The notes under the pieces are model-generated. The model was not told the DNA's origin and searched no databases. It was given only the letters and a program-made list of their open reading frames with translations. From the NCBI RefSeq assembly GCF_030503615.1, contig NZ_CP129963.1, forward strand, positions 4,309,749-4,373,748: DNA of 64,000 nt, read 5' to 3'. A program made the translations under genes and the position numbers. This DNA is from Sphingobacterium sp. BN32. GTDB lineage: Bacteria > Bacteroidota > Bacteroidia > Sphingobacteriales > Sphingobacteriaceae. Below, one piece after another: positions 32,357 through 41,656 of the stretch (positions are counted from its first letter, which is position 1; every line of letters starts with the position of its first letter).

Positions 32357-33012
32357 TCCAATGCCGTATGAATAAACTGCTTGAAAGGGATCATGCTTTC
32401 GTAGGTTTTAATAACGATATCCAGAGCTTTGTTGGATTCCATGTCTTTGCGGCTGATATTCTTGGATAGAATAAAGCTGCGATGCTTGAGGATATCGATA
32501 TGTTCATGATCGGCAGTATAACCAGCCGGAGGTCTGCTCAGCTTATCCTCGCCCGACATGTTTTCGGGCTTCCAGCCGCCTTTTTCCAGCGAATCGAACA
32601 AACCCTTGGCATTATAGTCAATCTCTTGTCTAATCGCTTCTAAATGTTGTTTCTCGGGGCGCCAATAGCCTACAGCAAGAAAAGTGTCCTCCGGAGCAAT
32701 ATGTATGTAATATTCTGGTCCGGCTAGCTTTCTGCCATCGACCGAGATACCGGCGGCAAACCAGGATTTATAAGGATCTTTATTTTTAGAAAACCGAACA
32801 TCGCGATAGATGCGGAATAAACATTTCTTCGCTGAGATATCCGTATGTATATGGGGATCAAGCTCCGCCAATCGTTGAATGATCGCCTCAATAAATTCGA
32901 TGACATTTTTGTGTGCAGCATCGTATGCTGCTTTATGCTCTTGGAACCACTCTCTATTGTTATTTTCCTTTAAGCCTAGCAAAAAATCAAAGCTTGCCTT
33001 ATCGATCTTCAT
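32350..33012 (-). CDS. DUF2461 family protein
   Basis: 220 residues. The DUF2461 pattern is clear: FDFLLGLKENNNREWFQEHKAAYDAA at the N-terminus (seen as separate motifs LLGLKENNNREWF and KAAYD), KKCLFRIYRDVRFSKNKDPYK, and PEYYIHIAPEDTFLAVGYWRPE. The family is widespread and uncharacterised; conserved Arg, Asn and Asp residues suggest binding of a phosphorylated ligand (inference). Last gene of the minus-strand run CPBP protease - DUF2007 - cdsA - DUF2461, 6 nt after cdsA. Confidence 0.88.
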   Translation of the reverse strand: MKIDKASFDFLLGLKENNNREWFQEHKAAYDAAHKNVIEFIEAIIQRLAELDPHIHTDISAKKCLFRIYRDVRFSKNKDPYKSWFAAGISVDGRKLAGPEYYIHIAPEDTFLAVGYWRPEKQHLEAIRQEIDYNAKGLFDSLEKGGWKPENMSGEDKLSRPPAGYTADHEHIDILKHRSFILSKNISRKDMESNKALDIVIKTYESMIPFKQFIHTALDQ

Positions 33013-33018
33013 ACGCGT

Positions 33019-33816
33019 CTAAATAAATAAGAGTATAAGAAATACTAATGGTGCTGCAATTAAAAGCCCGTCGAAACGATCTAAGAAGCCGCCATGGCCG
33101 GGAAGTATTTGTCCGGAATCCTTAATTCCGAGGCTACGTTTCAGCATGGATTCCACCAAATCGCCAAGCGTACCGAATACAGATATAATAAGCGCGACAC
33201 TTCCCCACTGCATTTTGGTCAACGAGCCGAAATACTGCTCCAGATTCAATGCGATCAGGACTGCCAGCGCCACACCTCCAACAAATCCTTCCCAGGTTTT
33301 GTTTGGGCTAATCCGTTCGAAGAGTTTGGTCTTGCCAAAAGCTCTGCCCGATAGGTAGGCGCCTGTATCATTTGCCCAAAGGATAATCAAGAACCCTAAT
33401 GGGATGTATGGATTGAAGCTCCCTTGAGTGAATCCCAATGCGATAAAAAATAGAAAGGGTATCGCCCCATACCAGATGCCCAGATAGGTGTATGCTATAT
33501 CGTGGAAGGGTTTATCTCGTTTTAAGAAAAGAGAGGCAATGAAAATGAAGGAAAAAAGTGGCAGAACGAGCCATAGATATTTTACCTCCAGATGCCCTAA
33601 TAGATATAAAGAAACTAGTAAAGCTAATACGGTCGCGGTGCCCAGACCGAGCGCCATGAGCGGCTTAGTTTCTTCGGTTTTGCAGATCAGGAAGAATTCG
33701 CGTGCGGCCAGTACGCCGATCAAGCTGAAGAATGCCACGAAGACATACGAGTTCAATAGCGTGGCAAGAACCAAGGCAATCACAAAAAAGAGTCCGGTTA
33801 TCGCTCTAGTCTTCAT
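33019..33816 (-). CDS. cdsA: Phosphatidate cytidylyltransferase
   Basis: 265-residue inner-membrane enzyme making CDP-diacylglycerol from phosphatidic acid and CTP, the branch point of phospholipid synthesis. About eight membrane segments; ANDTGAYLSGRAFGKTKL, SPNKTWEGFVGG and the C-terminal signature GDLVESMLKRSLGIKDSGQ followed by LPGHGGFLDRFDG carry the catalytic Asp residues. ATG 33816 (MKTRAITGLFF) is chosen as the usual N-terminus; it overlaps the upstream DUF2007 gene by 11 nt. Essential housekeeping gene. Confidence 0.94.
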   Translation of the reverse strand: MKTRAITGLFFVIALVLATLLNSYVFVAFFSLIGVLAAREFFLICKTEETKPLMALGLGTATVLALLVSLYLLGHLEVKYLWLVLPLFSFIFIASLFLKRDKPFHDIAYTYLGIWYGAIPFLFFIALGFTQGSFNPYIPLGFLIILWANDTGAYLSGRAFGKTKLFERISPNKTWEGFVGGVALAVLIALNLEQYFGSLTKMQWGSVALIISVFGTLGDLVESMLKRSLGIKDSGQILPGHGGFLDRFDGLLIAAPLVFLILLFI

Positions 33817-34033
33817 TGTTTTGTAATTCTTCGTCGTTGAAACTATCAATTAGCGCTGTTGCTTCCAACGTATGCTCATTATCTACATAGAGTTCTACCA
33901 ATCCAAAATGATAGGAAGAGTCTTGTTTATTTAATACGACTGCGGGGATATTGTTTTCTACCAACATCTGTTTTACGATTTCCGCCTGCAGCGCATTCGT
34001 AAAAACTTTTACTTTAGTCCAATTCGGATTCAT
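33806..34033 (-). CDS. DUF2007 putative signal-transducing protein
   Basis: 75 residues with the DUF2007 (GlnB-like fold) pattern: VKVFTNALQAEIVKQMLVEN, IPAVVLNKQDSS, VELYVDNEHTLEATALID, ending in an acidic tail. Members are small proteins thought to bind regulatory partners; their activity is unknown. It overlaps both neighbours, CPBP protease (20 nt) and cdsA (11 nt), so it is embedded in a tightly coupled operon. Confidence 0.82.
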   Translation of the reverse strand: MNPNWTKVKVFTNALQAEIVKQMLVENNIPAVVLNKQDSSYHFGLVELYVDNEHTLEATALIDSFNDEELQNNED

Positions 34034-34943
34034 CTAATCTATTTACTTCTTGTGACTTTTTATAAAAATAGTAACCAATCAATAAGGCGGCGATAAAGCT
34101 TGTCAAATATATGATTGGAGAGTACACGTCTGCAGATTGCAAGTCGTCGTATGTTTTTCCTTGCTTATGGAAAGTGAAAGCAATAATCGTTACTGTGGCA
34201 TTGTTTACGAAGTGGGCAAATACCGGTACCCATATATTTTTGGTCCACACAAAGGCATATCCGAATATCAGGCCGAGAATCATTCGCGGAAAAAAGCCGA
34301 AGAATTGAACGTGGATTGCTGAAAAAATAATCGCCGTAATCCATATGGCAGCGTGCTGGTTGCCGAAAATGCGAAAACAGATGTTTTGTAAGGCGCCGCG
34401 GAAAAAAAACTCTTCTACGATCGCGGGTATTACAGCCATGACCAGAATATTCACGATTAACCATCTCGGGCTATCGACCATGACCAAGCTCTTGGTCAAC
34501 TCGGCCATCGCATCCTCCTGCGTGCGCATCCATGTTTCAACCCCTACCAGACTTTCCGGTAGGCTCATTTCCATATTCCAGCGGCTGATGAGTTCCATAA
34601 TCGGGCTCGCCGCTAATAGGAAAAGAAAGCTTAATCCTAGAAATAAATTCAAGCGCATATCCCTGGAAGGAAAATAGTTGAACTGATCTCTCTCTAAACG
34701 TTGTAACAGTATTGCAGGAAACAGGAATGTGCCTAGACTACTACTTGCTAATAGCAGGTATAATAAGCTACGGTTAGATTCAGCTAGGCTGAGTGGGTTA
34801 CCGAGCGAACTGATATCGAATTTTCCGGAAAATAGCGCGAAAAGGACTATAACGACAATCTGTGAAGCTAAGGCTCCCACAAAGGTGAAGCCTAAAAGAG
34901 TCACTAAAGATAGCCATGGCGAATGTGGTTTGGCGGCGTTCAT
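34014..34943 (-). CDS. CPBP-family intramembrane glutamic endopeptidase
   Basis: 309-residue multi-pass membrane protease (Rce1/CAAX-like). Eight or so hydrophobic segments; the catalytic motifs are IPAIVEEFFFRGAL (EExxxR), then SAIHVQFFGFFPRMILG (HxxF) and FAHFVNNATV (HxxxN). In bacteria such proteases process or mature membrane proteins and peptides, including bacteriocin-related ones. Here it lies 12 nt downstream of the FrnE-like gene and overlaps the DUF2007 gene, with lipid-synthesis cdsA in the same run, so a general envelope role is likelier. Confidence 0.88.
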   Translation of the reverse strand: MNAAKPHSPWLSLVTLLGFTFVGALASQIVVIVLFALFSGKFDISSLGNPLSLAESNRSLLYLLLASSSLGTFLFPAILLQRLERDQFNYFPSRDMRLNLFLGLSFLFLLAASPIMELISRWNMEMSLPESLVGVETWMRTQEDAMAELTKSLVMVDSPRWLIVNILVMAVIPAIVEEFFFRGALQNICFRIFGNQHAAIWITAIIFSAIHVQFFGFFPRMILGLIFGYAFVWTKNIWVPVFAHFVNNATVTIIAFTFHKQGKTYDDLQSADVYSPIIYLTSFIAALLIGYYFYKKSQEVNRLDESELD

Positions 34944-34955
34944 ACCTATGATTAC

Positions 34956-35669
34956 TTAGAAACTACAGCCATCGGGTCCACAGCTAGCATCGCTGTTTTG
35001 GTCATTTAACATTTGTATCCCGGGGTTTTTGGCTTTCCATTCGCTGAAGCTTTTTTCTAGCACTTCTACAAAGGCGGCAACGGGTTGAGCGCCGGAAACA
35101 GCATATTTACGATCGAAAAGGTAGAATGGAACACCTCGAATGCCGATGTGTTGCGCCTCTTTGATATCTTGTTTTACAGCGTAAGCATATTGTTCTGAGC
35201 TCAGCGCGTCCTTAATTTCTTCTGCGGAGAAGCCTAATGACTCGCCTACTTGTAGTAAAACCTCGTCATTTTCTATATTTAATCCAGAAACGAAATGCGC
35301 CTCGAAAAGACGTTCCTTCATTTCACTAGCTTTCCCTTTGTTTTCAGCAAAGTGGATCAGAATATGAGCCTTAAAGGTGTTTGCAGGGATGTTGGTATCA
35401 AAATCTATGGTTAGACCTGTTTCCTTAGCCATTTTGACCACATGGGAGGTCATTTCCTTGGCCTGCTCGATGGGCATTCCTTTTGATTTACTGAGCATCG
35501 AATATACCGTTTCACCGGGTGTAAAACGTGTTTCTGGGTTTAATTGATAGCTTTTATAGGCTACTTGAATTTGATTTGCAAAATCAACAGAAGCTAAAGC
35601 TTTTTCAAAATGATGCTTCCCAATATAACAAAAGGGACACATGATATCCGACCAAATTTCTATAAGCAT
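34956..35669 (-). CDS. DsbA-family FrnE-like oxidoreductase
   Basis: 237-residue cytoplasmic DsbA-like thioredoxin-fold protein with an inserted helical domain. Active site SDIMCPFCYIGK (C11, C14), which is the FrnE-type CPFC; cis-Pro in IRGVPFYLFD. The C-terminal tail ASCGPDGCSF carries two extra cysteines, probably a second redox pair as in several FrnE proteins. ATG 35669 starts directly at the -7 box TATTTTTG (35673-35680, 3 nt gap), so the transcript would be leaderless and the upstream TTG cannot be used. Related proteins act as disulfide isomerases in oxidative stress. Confidence 0.88.
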   Translation of the reverse strand: MLIEIWSDIMCPFCYIGKHHFEKALASVDFANQIQVAYKSYQLNPETRFTPGETVYSMLSKSKGMPIEQAKEMTSHVVKMAKETGLTIDFDTNIPANTFKAHILIHFAENKGKASEMKERLFEAHFVSGLNIENDEVLLQVGESLGFSAEEIKDALSSEQYAYAVKQDIKEAQHIGIRGVPFYLFDRKYAVSGAQPVAAFVEVLEKSFSEWKAKNPGIQMLNDQNSDASCGPDGCSF

Positions 35670-35672
35670 AGT

Positions 35673-35680
35673 CAAAAATA
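35673..35680 (-). promoter_or_regulatory. -7 box of the FrnE-like gene
   Basis: TATTTTTG on the minus strand, only 3 nt from the ATG at 35669; transcription should start at or next to the A of the ATG. Confidence 0.5.
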
Positions 35681-35700
35681 CTGTTTTAATGGCATTAAAC

Positions 35701-35734
35701 GAAAAAGCCCCAGCTTTTTGCCGGGGCTTTCCTT
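35701..35734 (-). terminator. Terminator of the tricorn-type protease gene
   Basis: 8-bp stem AAAGCCCC / GGGGCTTT with an 11-nt loop; on the minus strand it is followed by a T run. It separates the protease gene from the FrnE-like operon. Confidence 0.85.
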
Positions 35735-38700
35735 TTAGTTGACACGGATTGGATCCGCGGGCTTCTTGAGTTCTTTATATGGATAGGTTTTTATTTCCTC
35801 TAATAACAGCTGTACGGTGCGTTCTAGCTGTGGATCTCTTCCTTCCAATAGATCTTTCGGCATTTGCTCAACAAAGATGTCTGGAGCCACCCCTTCGTTT
35901 TCTATGATGTAATTGCCGTTTAAGTCGAATACCCCAAAGTTAGGTGAAGTAACACTTCCGCCGTCTAATAACGGAGGGTATCCGGAAATACCAACCAGGA
36001 TTCCCATGGTCGTGCGTCCGACTAGTTTACCCAGGTTTTTGAAACGGAACATGTAGGGCATCATATCGCCACCCGACCCCGCATTTTCATTGATGATCAT
36101 GGCTTTCGGACCAAAAATACCGTTGCCTGGTGTTGTAAAGCTCTTTCCGTCGCGAATACCCCAGCCTGCGATAAGTTCGCGCGACAAGAGGTCGATTACA
36201 TAATCGGCTACCGATCCTCCCCCATTATTACGCTCATCCAGCAACAAGGCTTTCTTGTCCATTTGCGAGAAATAATAACGGTTGAATGAAGTGTATCCTT
36301 CTCTACCGGTATTTGGCATATAAACGTAGGCAATCTGTCCATTACTTAATTCGTCGACTTTCTTTCTATTGCGCTCTACCCAATGCTGTCTGCGCAGGGC
36401 TACCTCATTTGCGAAAGAAATAGGACGAACAATAACATCTTTAGCACCCGATAGGCTAGGTTTATCATTCACCTTTAAGTAAATCTGCTTGCCTACTGTA
36501 AAGTCGAACAGGCTGTAGATGTCGATATCCGATGTTAGCTCTTTGCCGTTTACCGCAAGAATATACATGCCTTCGCGAATATGTAGTCCTGGCTCTGCCA
36601 AAGGGGCTTTAAACTCAGGATTCCAGTCCATACGGTTGTATATCCGTTTGATTTTATATCTATTGTTTTCAATAGCATAATCTGCACCCAACACCCCCGT
36701 AGAAACAGATGGAGCCGACGGCTCATCGCCTGGCATGATGTAGTTGTGGCCTACCACCATTTCGCCCATCATTTCATTCAATAAGTATCCTAGGTCGGAA
36801 CGGTGATTTACATAAGGCAGGAATTTCTCGTACTTCGCTTTCACAGCATTCCAATCAACGCCATGCATATTCTCGACATAGAAGAATTCTTTCTGCATCG
36901 CCCAAACTTCATTGAAAATCTGATTCCACTCTGCCGCAGGATCTACCTGAAGCTTGATATTCTCCATCTTCAACTTACCGGATTCGCCAGCAGGCTTCTG
37001 ACCAGCATTGACAATATAATAACCCTGACGCGTGCTGTATAACATTTGTTTTCCATCTGCAGATACGGCATAGCTTCCTAAGTTGTCGACCAGATTCTTC
37101 TCTTCTAGTTTGTTAAGATCGAACGCAAATAAACTACCGTTTCGAACGTATAAAAGCGTGTTTTCTATATTGCCGTTGAAATTATAAGCTCCTGAAGGTA
37201 TTGGAAGTGCAATGATCCTGTTGTTGACGTTTGCATAATCTACTTTAACAGGCTTTACTTTATCTGTTGCTTTATCTTCTGTTTTCGACTTGTCCGTAGA
37301 TTCTTTCTTGCCGTCTTTCTTCTTAGCAGGTTCTTTCTCCTTTTTCTCTTCTTCTTTCGCTGGAGCGTCGGTCTTTACTGTCTCCTCATCACTTTCATTT
37401 TTGAAAATCGAAGGACTGTCGCTGGAAAGAATAAAGGCATACGCATTATATTCCGGTCTTCGGTCATAGGCCGTCATGTGAAGACCACTATTGGTTAAAC
37501 CAATGTTGGTACTTGCATTAAATACTAAGTATTTGGCATCACGAGTGAAAGTCGGCTGGCTCACGGCACTCATGCCATCAGTAATTTGTTGCGATTGTTT
37601 GCTGTCTAAATTATAGATGAATATCGCATTCACGCCATTTTTCAAGACTTTACTATAAGCGATAAGCTTGGAATCAAATGACCAACTCGGTTGGAAAGGA
37701 TTGTAGCTTCTGCCTGTATGCGAGCCCAGATAATCATCTGCAACCTTAGTAATCTGCTTGGAGTCAATATCTACATAATATAAATTCAAATGCGCATCGT
37801 TGAAGAATAGCTTCTTGCTGTCTGGAGACCAAACGGGCTGGAAATAAAAGCTGGCATCGCCCAACTTGATGTAAGTTGGTTGATCCATAGCCTTTTGATC
37901 ACGCAGCACAAGCTCATAGCGACCGTTTTTATCCGAGAGATAGGAAATCCATTTTCCATTCGGCGACCATGCTGGATATCGCTCATGGGATCCTGGTGAA
38001 TTAGAGATATTCCTTGCGTCGCCCTTTTCTTTCGGCACGGTGAAGATCTCACCTCTGGACTCAAATAAGGCTCGCTGTCCCGTCGGTGAAATATTCCAGC
38101 CGCGGATATCATTATTCATATCTACGTAACGCGGGCGTTTGTAAACAGCATCTGCGTTTAATTGGATAGCAAGTGACCGGTTTTCTTTATTGCTCGTATT
38201 TAATAAATGTATTCTGCCCGCCTGTTCGAACACCAATTCATTGCCTTTGCCTTGTAGAGTTCGAACATCGTAATCTGTAAAATTGGTTAACTTCTCAACC
38301 TTCTTAGATTTGACATCGTAGCTGAACACATTGACTATTTTATCGCGATCGGATAGAAAATACACCTTGTCTCCCATCCAAATCGGTTTTACATCATTAC
38401 ATCGTTCGCCAGGAACCACCTGAACGTCTTTTGTTTTGGTATCAAAGATCCAGATCGAAGGCATACCTCCCCCTCTATAGCGCTTGAAAGCCACAGCATC
38501 ACGCTCCGTAGGGTCCGTATTTTTGATATAAGCCCAATATCTTCCATCCGGAGATGGAGCGCCCTGAGAGGCTTCCGGCATCATCAAAGGAAGATCCAAT
38601 GCCCCATCCAATTTAGATTTATACAAACGGCTGCCCAATGAAAAATCAAACTCTCTGGCAGTCGTAAAATAAACCTCGTCGTTGGATAACCAGCCACGAA

Positions 38701-39034
38701 CCACATCAGCAGATGGATGGCTCGTAATTCTCTTCGGTTCACCGCCATGGATGGAAATTACATACACATCCGTATTGCCGTCATAATTCCCTGTAAAAGC
38801 AATCTGGCTGCCATCTGGTGAGAAAATAGGATTTCGCTCAACCGCAGGGTTGACTGTTAAGCGTCTCGGATGTTGTCCGTTTTTCTCCGCAATCCAGATA
38901 TCACCTCCATAAACGAAGGCTACATGTTGATCGCTAATTGTTGGATGTCTTAAAAGGAGGGTTTCGTTTGTCGATTGAGCAAAACTAATCTGACTTGCTG
39001 ACAGGGCAAGCAGAGTTAACAGATTCTTTAACAT
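35735..39034 (-). CDS. Tricorn-type S41 family peptidase
   Basis: 1099-residue exported serine protease, probably periplasmic. Signal peptide about 1-19; two beta-propeller regions with TolB/PD40-like repeats (NPIFSPDGSQIAFTGNYDG, YPAWSPNGKWISYLSD, QPVWSPDSKKLFF); a core domain; a PDZ domain (LHIREGMYILAVNGKEL); and the S41 catalytic core with nucleophile about S987 in NENAGSGGDMMPY. A Lys/Glu-rich low-complexity insertion at about 550-595 (PAKEEEKKEKEPAKKKDGKK) separates propeller parts. Family members degrade peptides released by larger proteases. Stand-alone transcription unit ending in a strong hairpin. Confidence 0.9.
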   Translation of the reverse strand: MLKNLLTLLALSASQISFAQSTNETLLLRHPTISDQHVAFVYGGDIWIAEKNGQHPRRLTVNPAVERNPIFSPDGSQIAFTGNYDGNTDVYVISIHGGEPKRITSHPSADVVRGWLSNDEVYFTTAREFDFSLGSRLYKSKLDGALDLPLMMPEASQGAPSPDGRYWAYIKNTDPTERDAVAFKRYRGGGMPSIWIFDTKTKDVQVVPGERCNDVKPIWMGDKVYFLSDRDKIVNVFSYDVKSKKVEKLTNFTDYDVRTLQGKGNELVFEQAGRIHLLNTSNKENRSLAIQLNADAVYKRPRYVDMNNDIRGWNISPTGQRALFESRGEIFTVPKEKGDARNISNSPGSHERYPAWSPNGKWISYLSDKNGRYELVLRDQKAMDQPTYIKLGDASFYFQPVWSPDSKKLFFNDAHLNLYYVDIDSKQITKVADDYLGSHTGRSYNPFQPSWSFDSKLIAYSKVLKNGVNAIFIYNLDSKQSQQITDGMSAVSQPTFTRDAKYLVFNASTNIGLTNSGLHMTAYDRRPEYNAYAFILSSDSPSIFKNESDEETVKTDAPAKEEEKKEKEPAKKKDGKKESTDKSKTEDKATDKVKPVKVDYANVNNRIIALPIPSGAYNFNGNIENTLLYVRNGSLFAFDLNKLEEKNLVDNLGSYAVSADGKQMLYSTRQGYYIVNAGQKPAGESGKLKMENIKLQVDPAAEWNQIFNEVWAMQKEFFYVENMHGVDWNAVKAKYEKFLPYVNHRSDLGYLLNEMMGEMVVGHNYIMPGDEPSAPSVSTGVLGADYAIENNRYKIKRIYNRMDWNPEFKAPLAEPGLHIREGMYILAVNGKELTSDIDIYSLFDFTVGKQIYLKVNDKPSLSGAKDVIVRPISFANEVALRRQHWVERNRKKVDELSNGQIAYVYMPNTGREGYTSFNRYYFSQMDKKALLLDERNNGGGSVADYVIDLLSRELIAGWGIRDGKSFTTPGNGIFGPKAMIINENAGSGGDMMPYMFRFKNLGKLVGRTTMGILVGISGYPPLLDGGSVTSPNFGVFDLNGNYIIENEGVAPDIFVEQMPKDLLEGRDPQLERTVQLLLEEIKTYPYKELKKPADPIRVN

Positions 39035-39204
39035 ATATTCAATTGGTAGTCAAAAAAAGTGGGTTAAAAATTTCTCTAATATAAACTTAATTTTTCTGAA
39101 AGTACCCGCGTGCTGGGGTCATTGAGAAAATCATCGCCCGCCCTAACGCGAAGCCACCATAAAAGGCTGTTGCAACATCGCCTATATCGAACATGTTACA
39201 ACAC

Positions 39205-39232
39205 AAAAAAGCCGGACATTGTCCGGCTTAGG
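39205..39232 (-). terminator. Terminator of the Nif3/zinc-ribbon operon
   Basis: 7-bp GCCGGAC / GTCCGGC stem with a 3-nt loop; six T follow on the minus strand. The rest of 39035-39204 shows no gene. Confidence 0.85.
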
Positions 39233-39255
39233 AATATTTTTATCTAAATAAGGTA

Positions 39256-39993
39256 CTAACCTTCTCCGTTAGCAATCTCTTCATCAACCAAAATACGACC
39301 ACAGTGTTCGCAAATGATGATCTTCTTACGCTGACGAATCTCTGACTGTAACTGAGGTGGAATCTTGTTGTGACATCCTGAACAGCTATCACGTTCGATG
39401 AAAACAACAGCTAATCCATTACGGAAAGAGTTACGAAGTTTGTTCGTTACTTTCAATAAACGATCTTCAATGTTCTTTTCAGCAGCTTGTGCCTCAGCAA
39501 GTAACTGATCTTCTTCTTTCTGAGTTTCAGAAGTAATGGTATCCAGTTCTTGTTTCTTAGCTTCCAATTCGCCTTTGCTGAACTCTACGTTTTTCAAAGT
39601 AGCATCGTAAGATTCAGTTTTGTTCTTGATTTCGAACTCCGCTTCACGAATACGCTTTTCACAAACTTGAATCTCTAATCCTTGGATTTCAATCTCTTTA
39701 GAGATTGCATCATATTCACGATTGTTTTTTACTTCGTTCAGTTGCGCTTCATATTTCTTGATCGCTGTTTGCGAATCTTTAATCATATTCTTGCGCTTCA
39801 CAATTGAATCCTCTAACTCGTCTAATTCGTTACGAATTTTTTCAATACGTGTATCTAGACCCGCGATCTCGTCTTCTAGGTCAGCTACCTCAATAGGTAA
39901 CTCGCCACGTACCTGGCGAATTTTATCGATTTGGGTTTGAACTGATTGCCAAGCCCATAATGCTTTTAGTTTTTGTTCTACGGTTTGTTCCAT
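39256..39993 (-). CDS. Coiled-coil protein with C4-type zinc ribbon (CT398-like)
   Basis: 245 residues. The first 180 are almost all heptad-patterned coiled coil (EDEIAGLDTRIEKIRNELDEL and onward), and the last 55 form a zinc ribbon with CSGCHNKIPP and CEHCGRIL. This is the architecture of the DUF164/CT398-HP0958 family; HP0958 (FlgZ) binds RpoN and flagellar RNA in Helicobacter, but no flagellar genes exist here, so the general role is unknown. The start ATG overlaps the Nif3 stop by one base, implying translational coupling, a pairing common across bacteria. Confidence 0.88.
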   Translation of the reverse strand: MEQTVEQKLKALWAWQSVQTQIDKIRQVRGELPIEVADLEDEIAGLDTRIEKIRNELDELEDSIVKRKNMIKDSQTAIKKYEAQLNEVKNNREYDAISKEIEIQGLEIQVCEKRIREAEFEIKNKTESYDATLKNVEFSKGELEAKKQELDTITSETQKEEDQLLAEAQAAEKNIEDRLLKVTNKLRNSFRNGLAVVFIERDSCSGCHNKIPPQLQSEIRQRKKIIICEHCGRILVDEEIANGEG

Positions 39994-41090
39994 TAACTGT
40001 AGTATTTTATTGGATTTGTGTCTATTTCCGTCAATAGGACAGCAAAGTTAGCAAATTTTTTCCGAATTATATCCAATAATAATTCTTGTGTAAATTGTTC
40101 ACTTTCAAAATGTCCAATATCGGCGATTACTATTTTACCTTCTGCATCGAAAAACTCATGATATTTATAATCCGCTGTGACAAAGATATCAGCACCCGAA
40201 CGAATAGCATCGTTTAGTAAGAAACCTCCAGCACCTCCGCAAAGCGCAACACGACTGATATTCTTACCTTGCGTTGCTGTGTGCCGAATGACTTTTAAAT
40301 TGAACTTCTCTTTCAAATAAGCTAGGAATTCTGGCTCACTCATCGGGGTTTCCAGGTTACCAATAGCGCCGGATCCGACGTAAGAATGCGTGTTTTCCAA
40401 ATTGATGATGTGGTATGCGACCTCCTCGTACGGATGCGAAGCAAACATTGCTACCAATATCTGACGCTCCAACTGCACAGGGAAGATCACCTCTATTTTC
40501 GTTTCTTCTACACGTTCCTGCGCACCAACTTCTCCAATGGTTGGATTTGCTCCTTCCAAAGGCCGAAATGTGCCGTATCCTGCAGTATTGTAACTGCACT
40601 GATCGTAATCTCCTATTTGTCCTGCTCCAGCCTCGAAGATAGCTTCTCTCACAGCATCAACATGGGTTCTAGGAACATAGACTACCAATTTCTTCAGAAG
40701 CCCTGCTTTTGGTCGTAACACCGCCTGGTTCTGTAAGCCTAATCGATCGGCCATCTTAGAGCTCACTCCGCCTTGAATATTATCCAAATTCGTATGGATC
40801 GCATATAAAGCGATATTATTCTTGATCGCCTTGATTACCGTTCGCTCGACGTAGTTTTTACCGGTCAGTTTCTTCAATCCTGAGAAAACTATGGGATGAT
40901 GAGATATGATCAAGCCACAACCCTTAGCAATTGCATCATCGACAACGGCCTCTGTGCAATCTAAAGAGATCATCGCCTTATCAATTTCCTGTTCCGGGTT
41001 TCCAACGATCAGGCCCGAGTTATCATAACTTTCTTGATAATTCAACGGAGCTATTTGCTCCAAATAGGATGTAATATCTTTAATCTTCAT
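39993..41090 (-). CDS. Nif3-like dinuclear metal-center protein (GTP cyclohydrolase I type 2 family)
   Basis: 365-residue member of the Nif3/YbgI/YqfO family, which forms hexameric rings with a di-metal site. Metal ligands visible in LIISHHPIVFSGLKKL (two His), AIHTNLDNIQGG, and near the C-terminus IADIGHFESEQFTQEL with His and Glu. The middle (about 130-230) is the PII-like insert of the longer YqfO form. Function is unsettled despite names such as GTP cyclohydrolase 2-like. Overlaps the upstream membrane-protein gene by 11 nt and the zinc-ribbon gene by 1 nt. Confidence 0.9.
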   Translation of the reverse strand: MKIKDITSYLEQIAPLNYQESYDNSGLIVGNPEQEIDKAMISLDCTEAVVDDAIAKGCGLIISHHPIVFSGLKKLTGKNYVERTVIKAIKNNIALYAIHTNLDNIQGGVSSKMADRLGLQNQAVLRPKAGLLKKLVVYVPRTHVDAVREAIFEAGAGQIGDYDQCSYNTAGYGTFRPLEGANPTIGEVGAQERVEETKIEVIFPVQLERQILVAMFASHPYEEVAYHIINLENTHSYVGSGAIGNLETPMSEPEFLAYLKEKFNLKVIRHTATQGKNISRVALCGGAGGFLLNDAIRSGADIFVTADYKYHEFFDAEGKIVIADIGHFESEQFTQELLLDIIRKKFANFAVLLTEIDTNPIKYYS

Positions 41091-41565
41091 CTTCCGTCTG
41101 ATTATTTAATTGTTGTTCTTTCCATATATCATGCGCCAGCAATAAAGATCTATACTGATTGATTTTGAACCAATAAGTAACGAAATAAACAAGGCTCACA
41201 ATCATGCTTAGCATTTTCCAGAAAATAGGAAAAGGCATATTGTATATCAGAAAAGACCAAGCAAAGGTCATTCCGGCGCCCATGGAAGGGTTTTCTTCTA
41301 CGGGAATCTTTCGATCGTAAAACTCATTGTTAAGGGAATAGGACAAGCGCCTCGCCACTTCGAAATTCCAATAAATATTGAAGAATGGGATGACCAGGAA
41401 CCAGGCCTGATTGGGGAGAATAGCTCTATTTTCCTTAGAAATAAGCTTTAGCGTGTTTTTAACGGTATTGGCAAATAGCAGCCAAACCACTAAAATTACT
41501 ATAAAGAAAATGATCGCTAATCGTTGAAAATCTGCTAGTACTTCGGGAGATAATATTTCGGGCAT
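41080..41565 (-). CDS. Small integral membrane protein, unknown function
   Basis: 161 residues with about four membrane segments (about 14-33, 50-68, 98-118, 121-140), the motif PNQAWFLVIPFFNIYWNFEVARRL (in parts PNQAWFLVIPFFN and YWNFEVARRL) and a charged C-terminus rich in Gln/Asn/Glu/Asp. The PxFNIYWxF pattern recalls DUF4328-type or other PFAM membrane families, but I cannot name one with confidence. It begins the operon with Nif3 and the zinc-ribbon protein (11-nt overlap). Confidence 0.7.
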   Translation of the reverse strand: MPEILSPEVLADFQRLAIIFFIVILVVWLLFANTVKNTLKLISKENRAILPNQAWFLVIPFFNIYWNFEVARRLSYSLNNEFYDRKIPVEENPSMGAGMTFAWSFLIYNMPFPIFWKMLSMIVSLVYFVTYWFKINQYRSLLLAHDIWKEQQLNNQTEDED

Positions 41566-41656
41566 TTATTTACTATTACTCAATATGAAAAATGACTCCA
41601 ATAAAGATACAAAAGATACGCAGTTTAAGCGACTTTAATCGACCTTCTTGTTGGAA

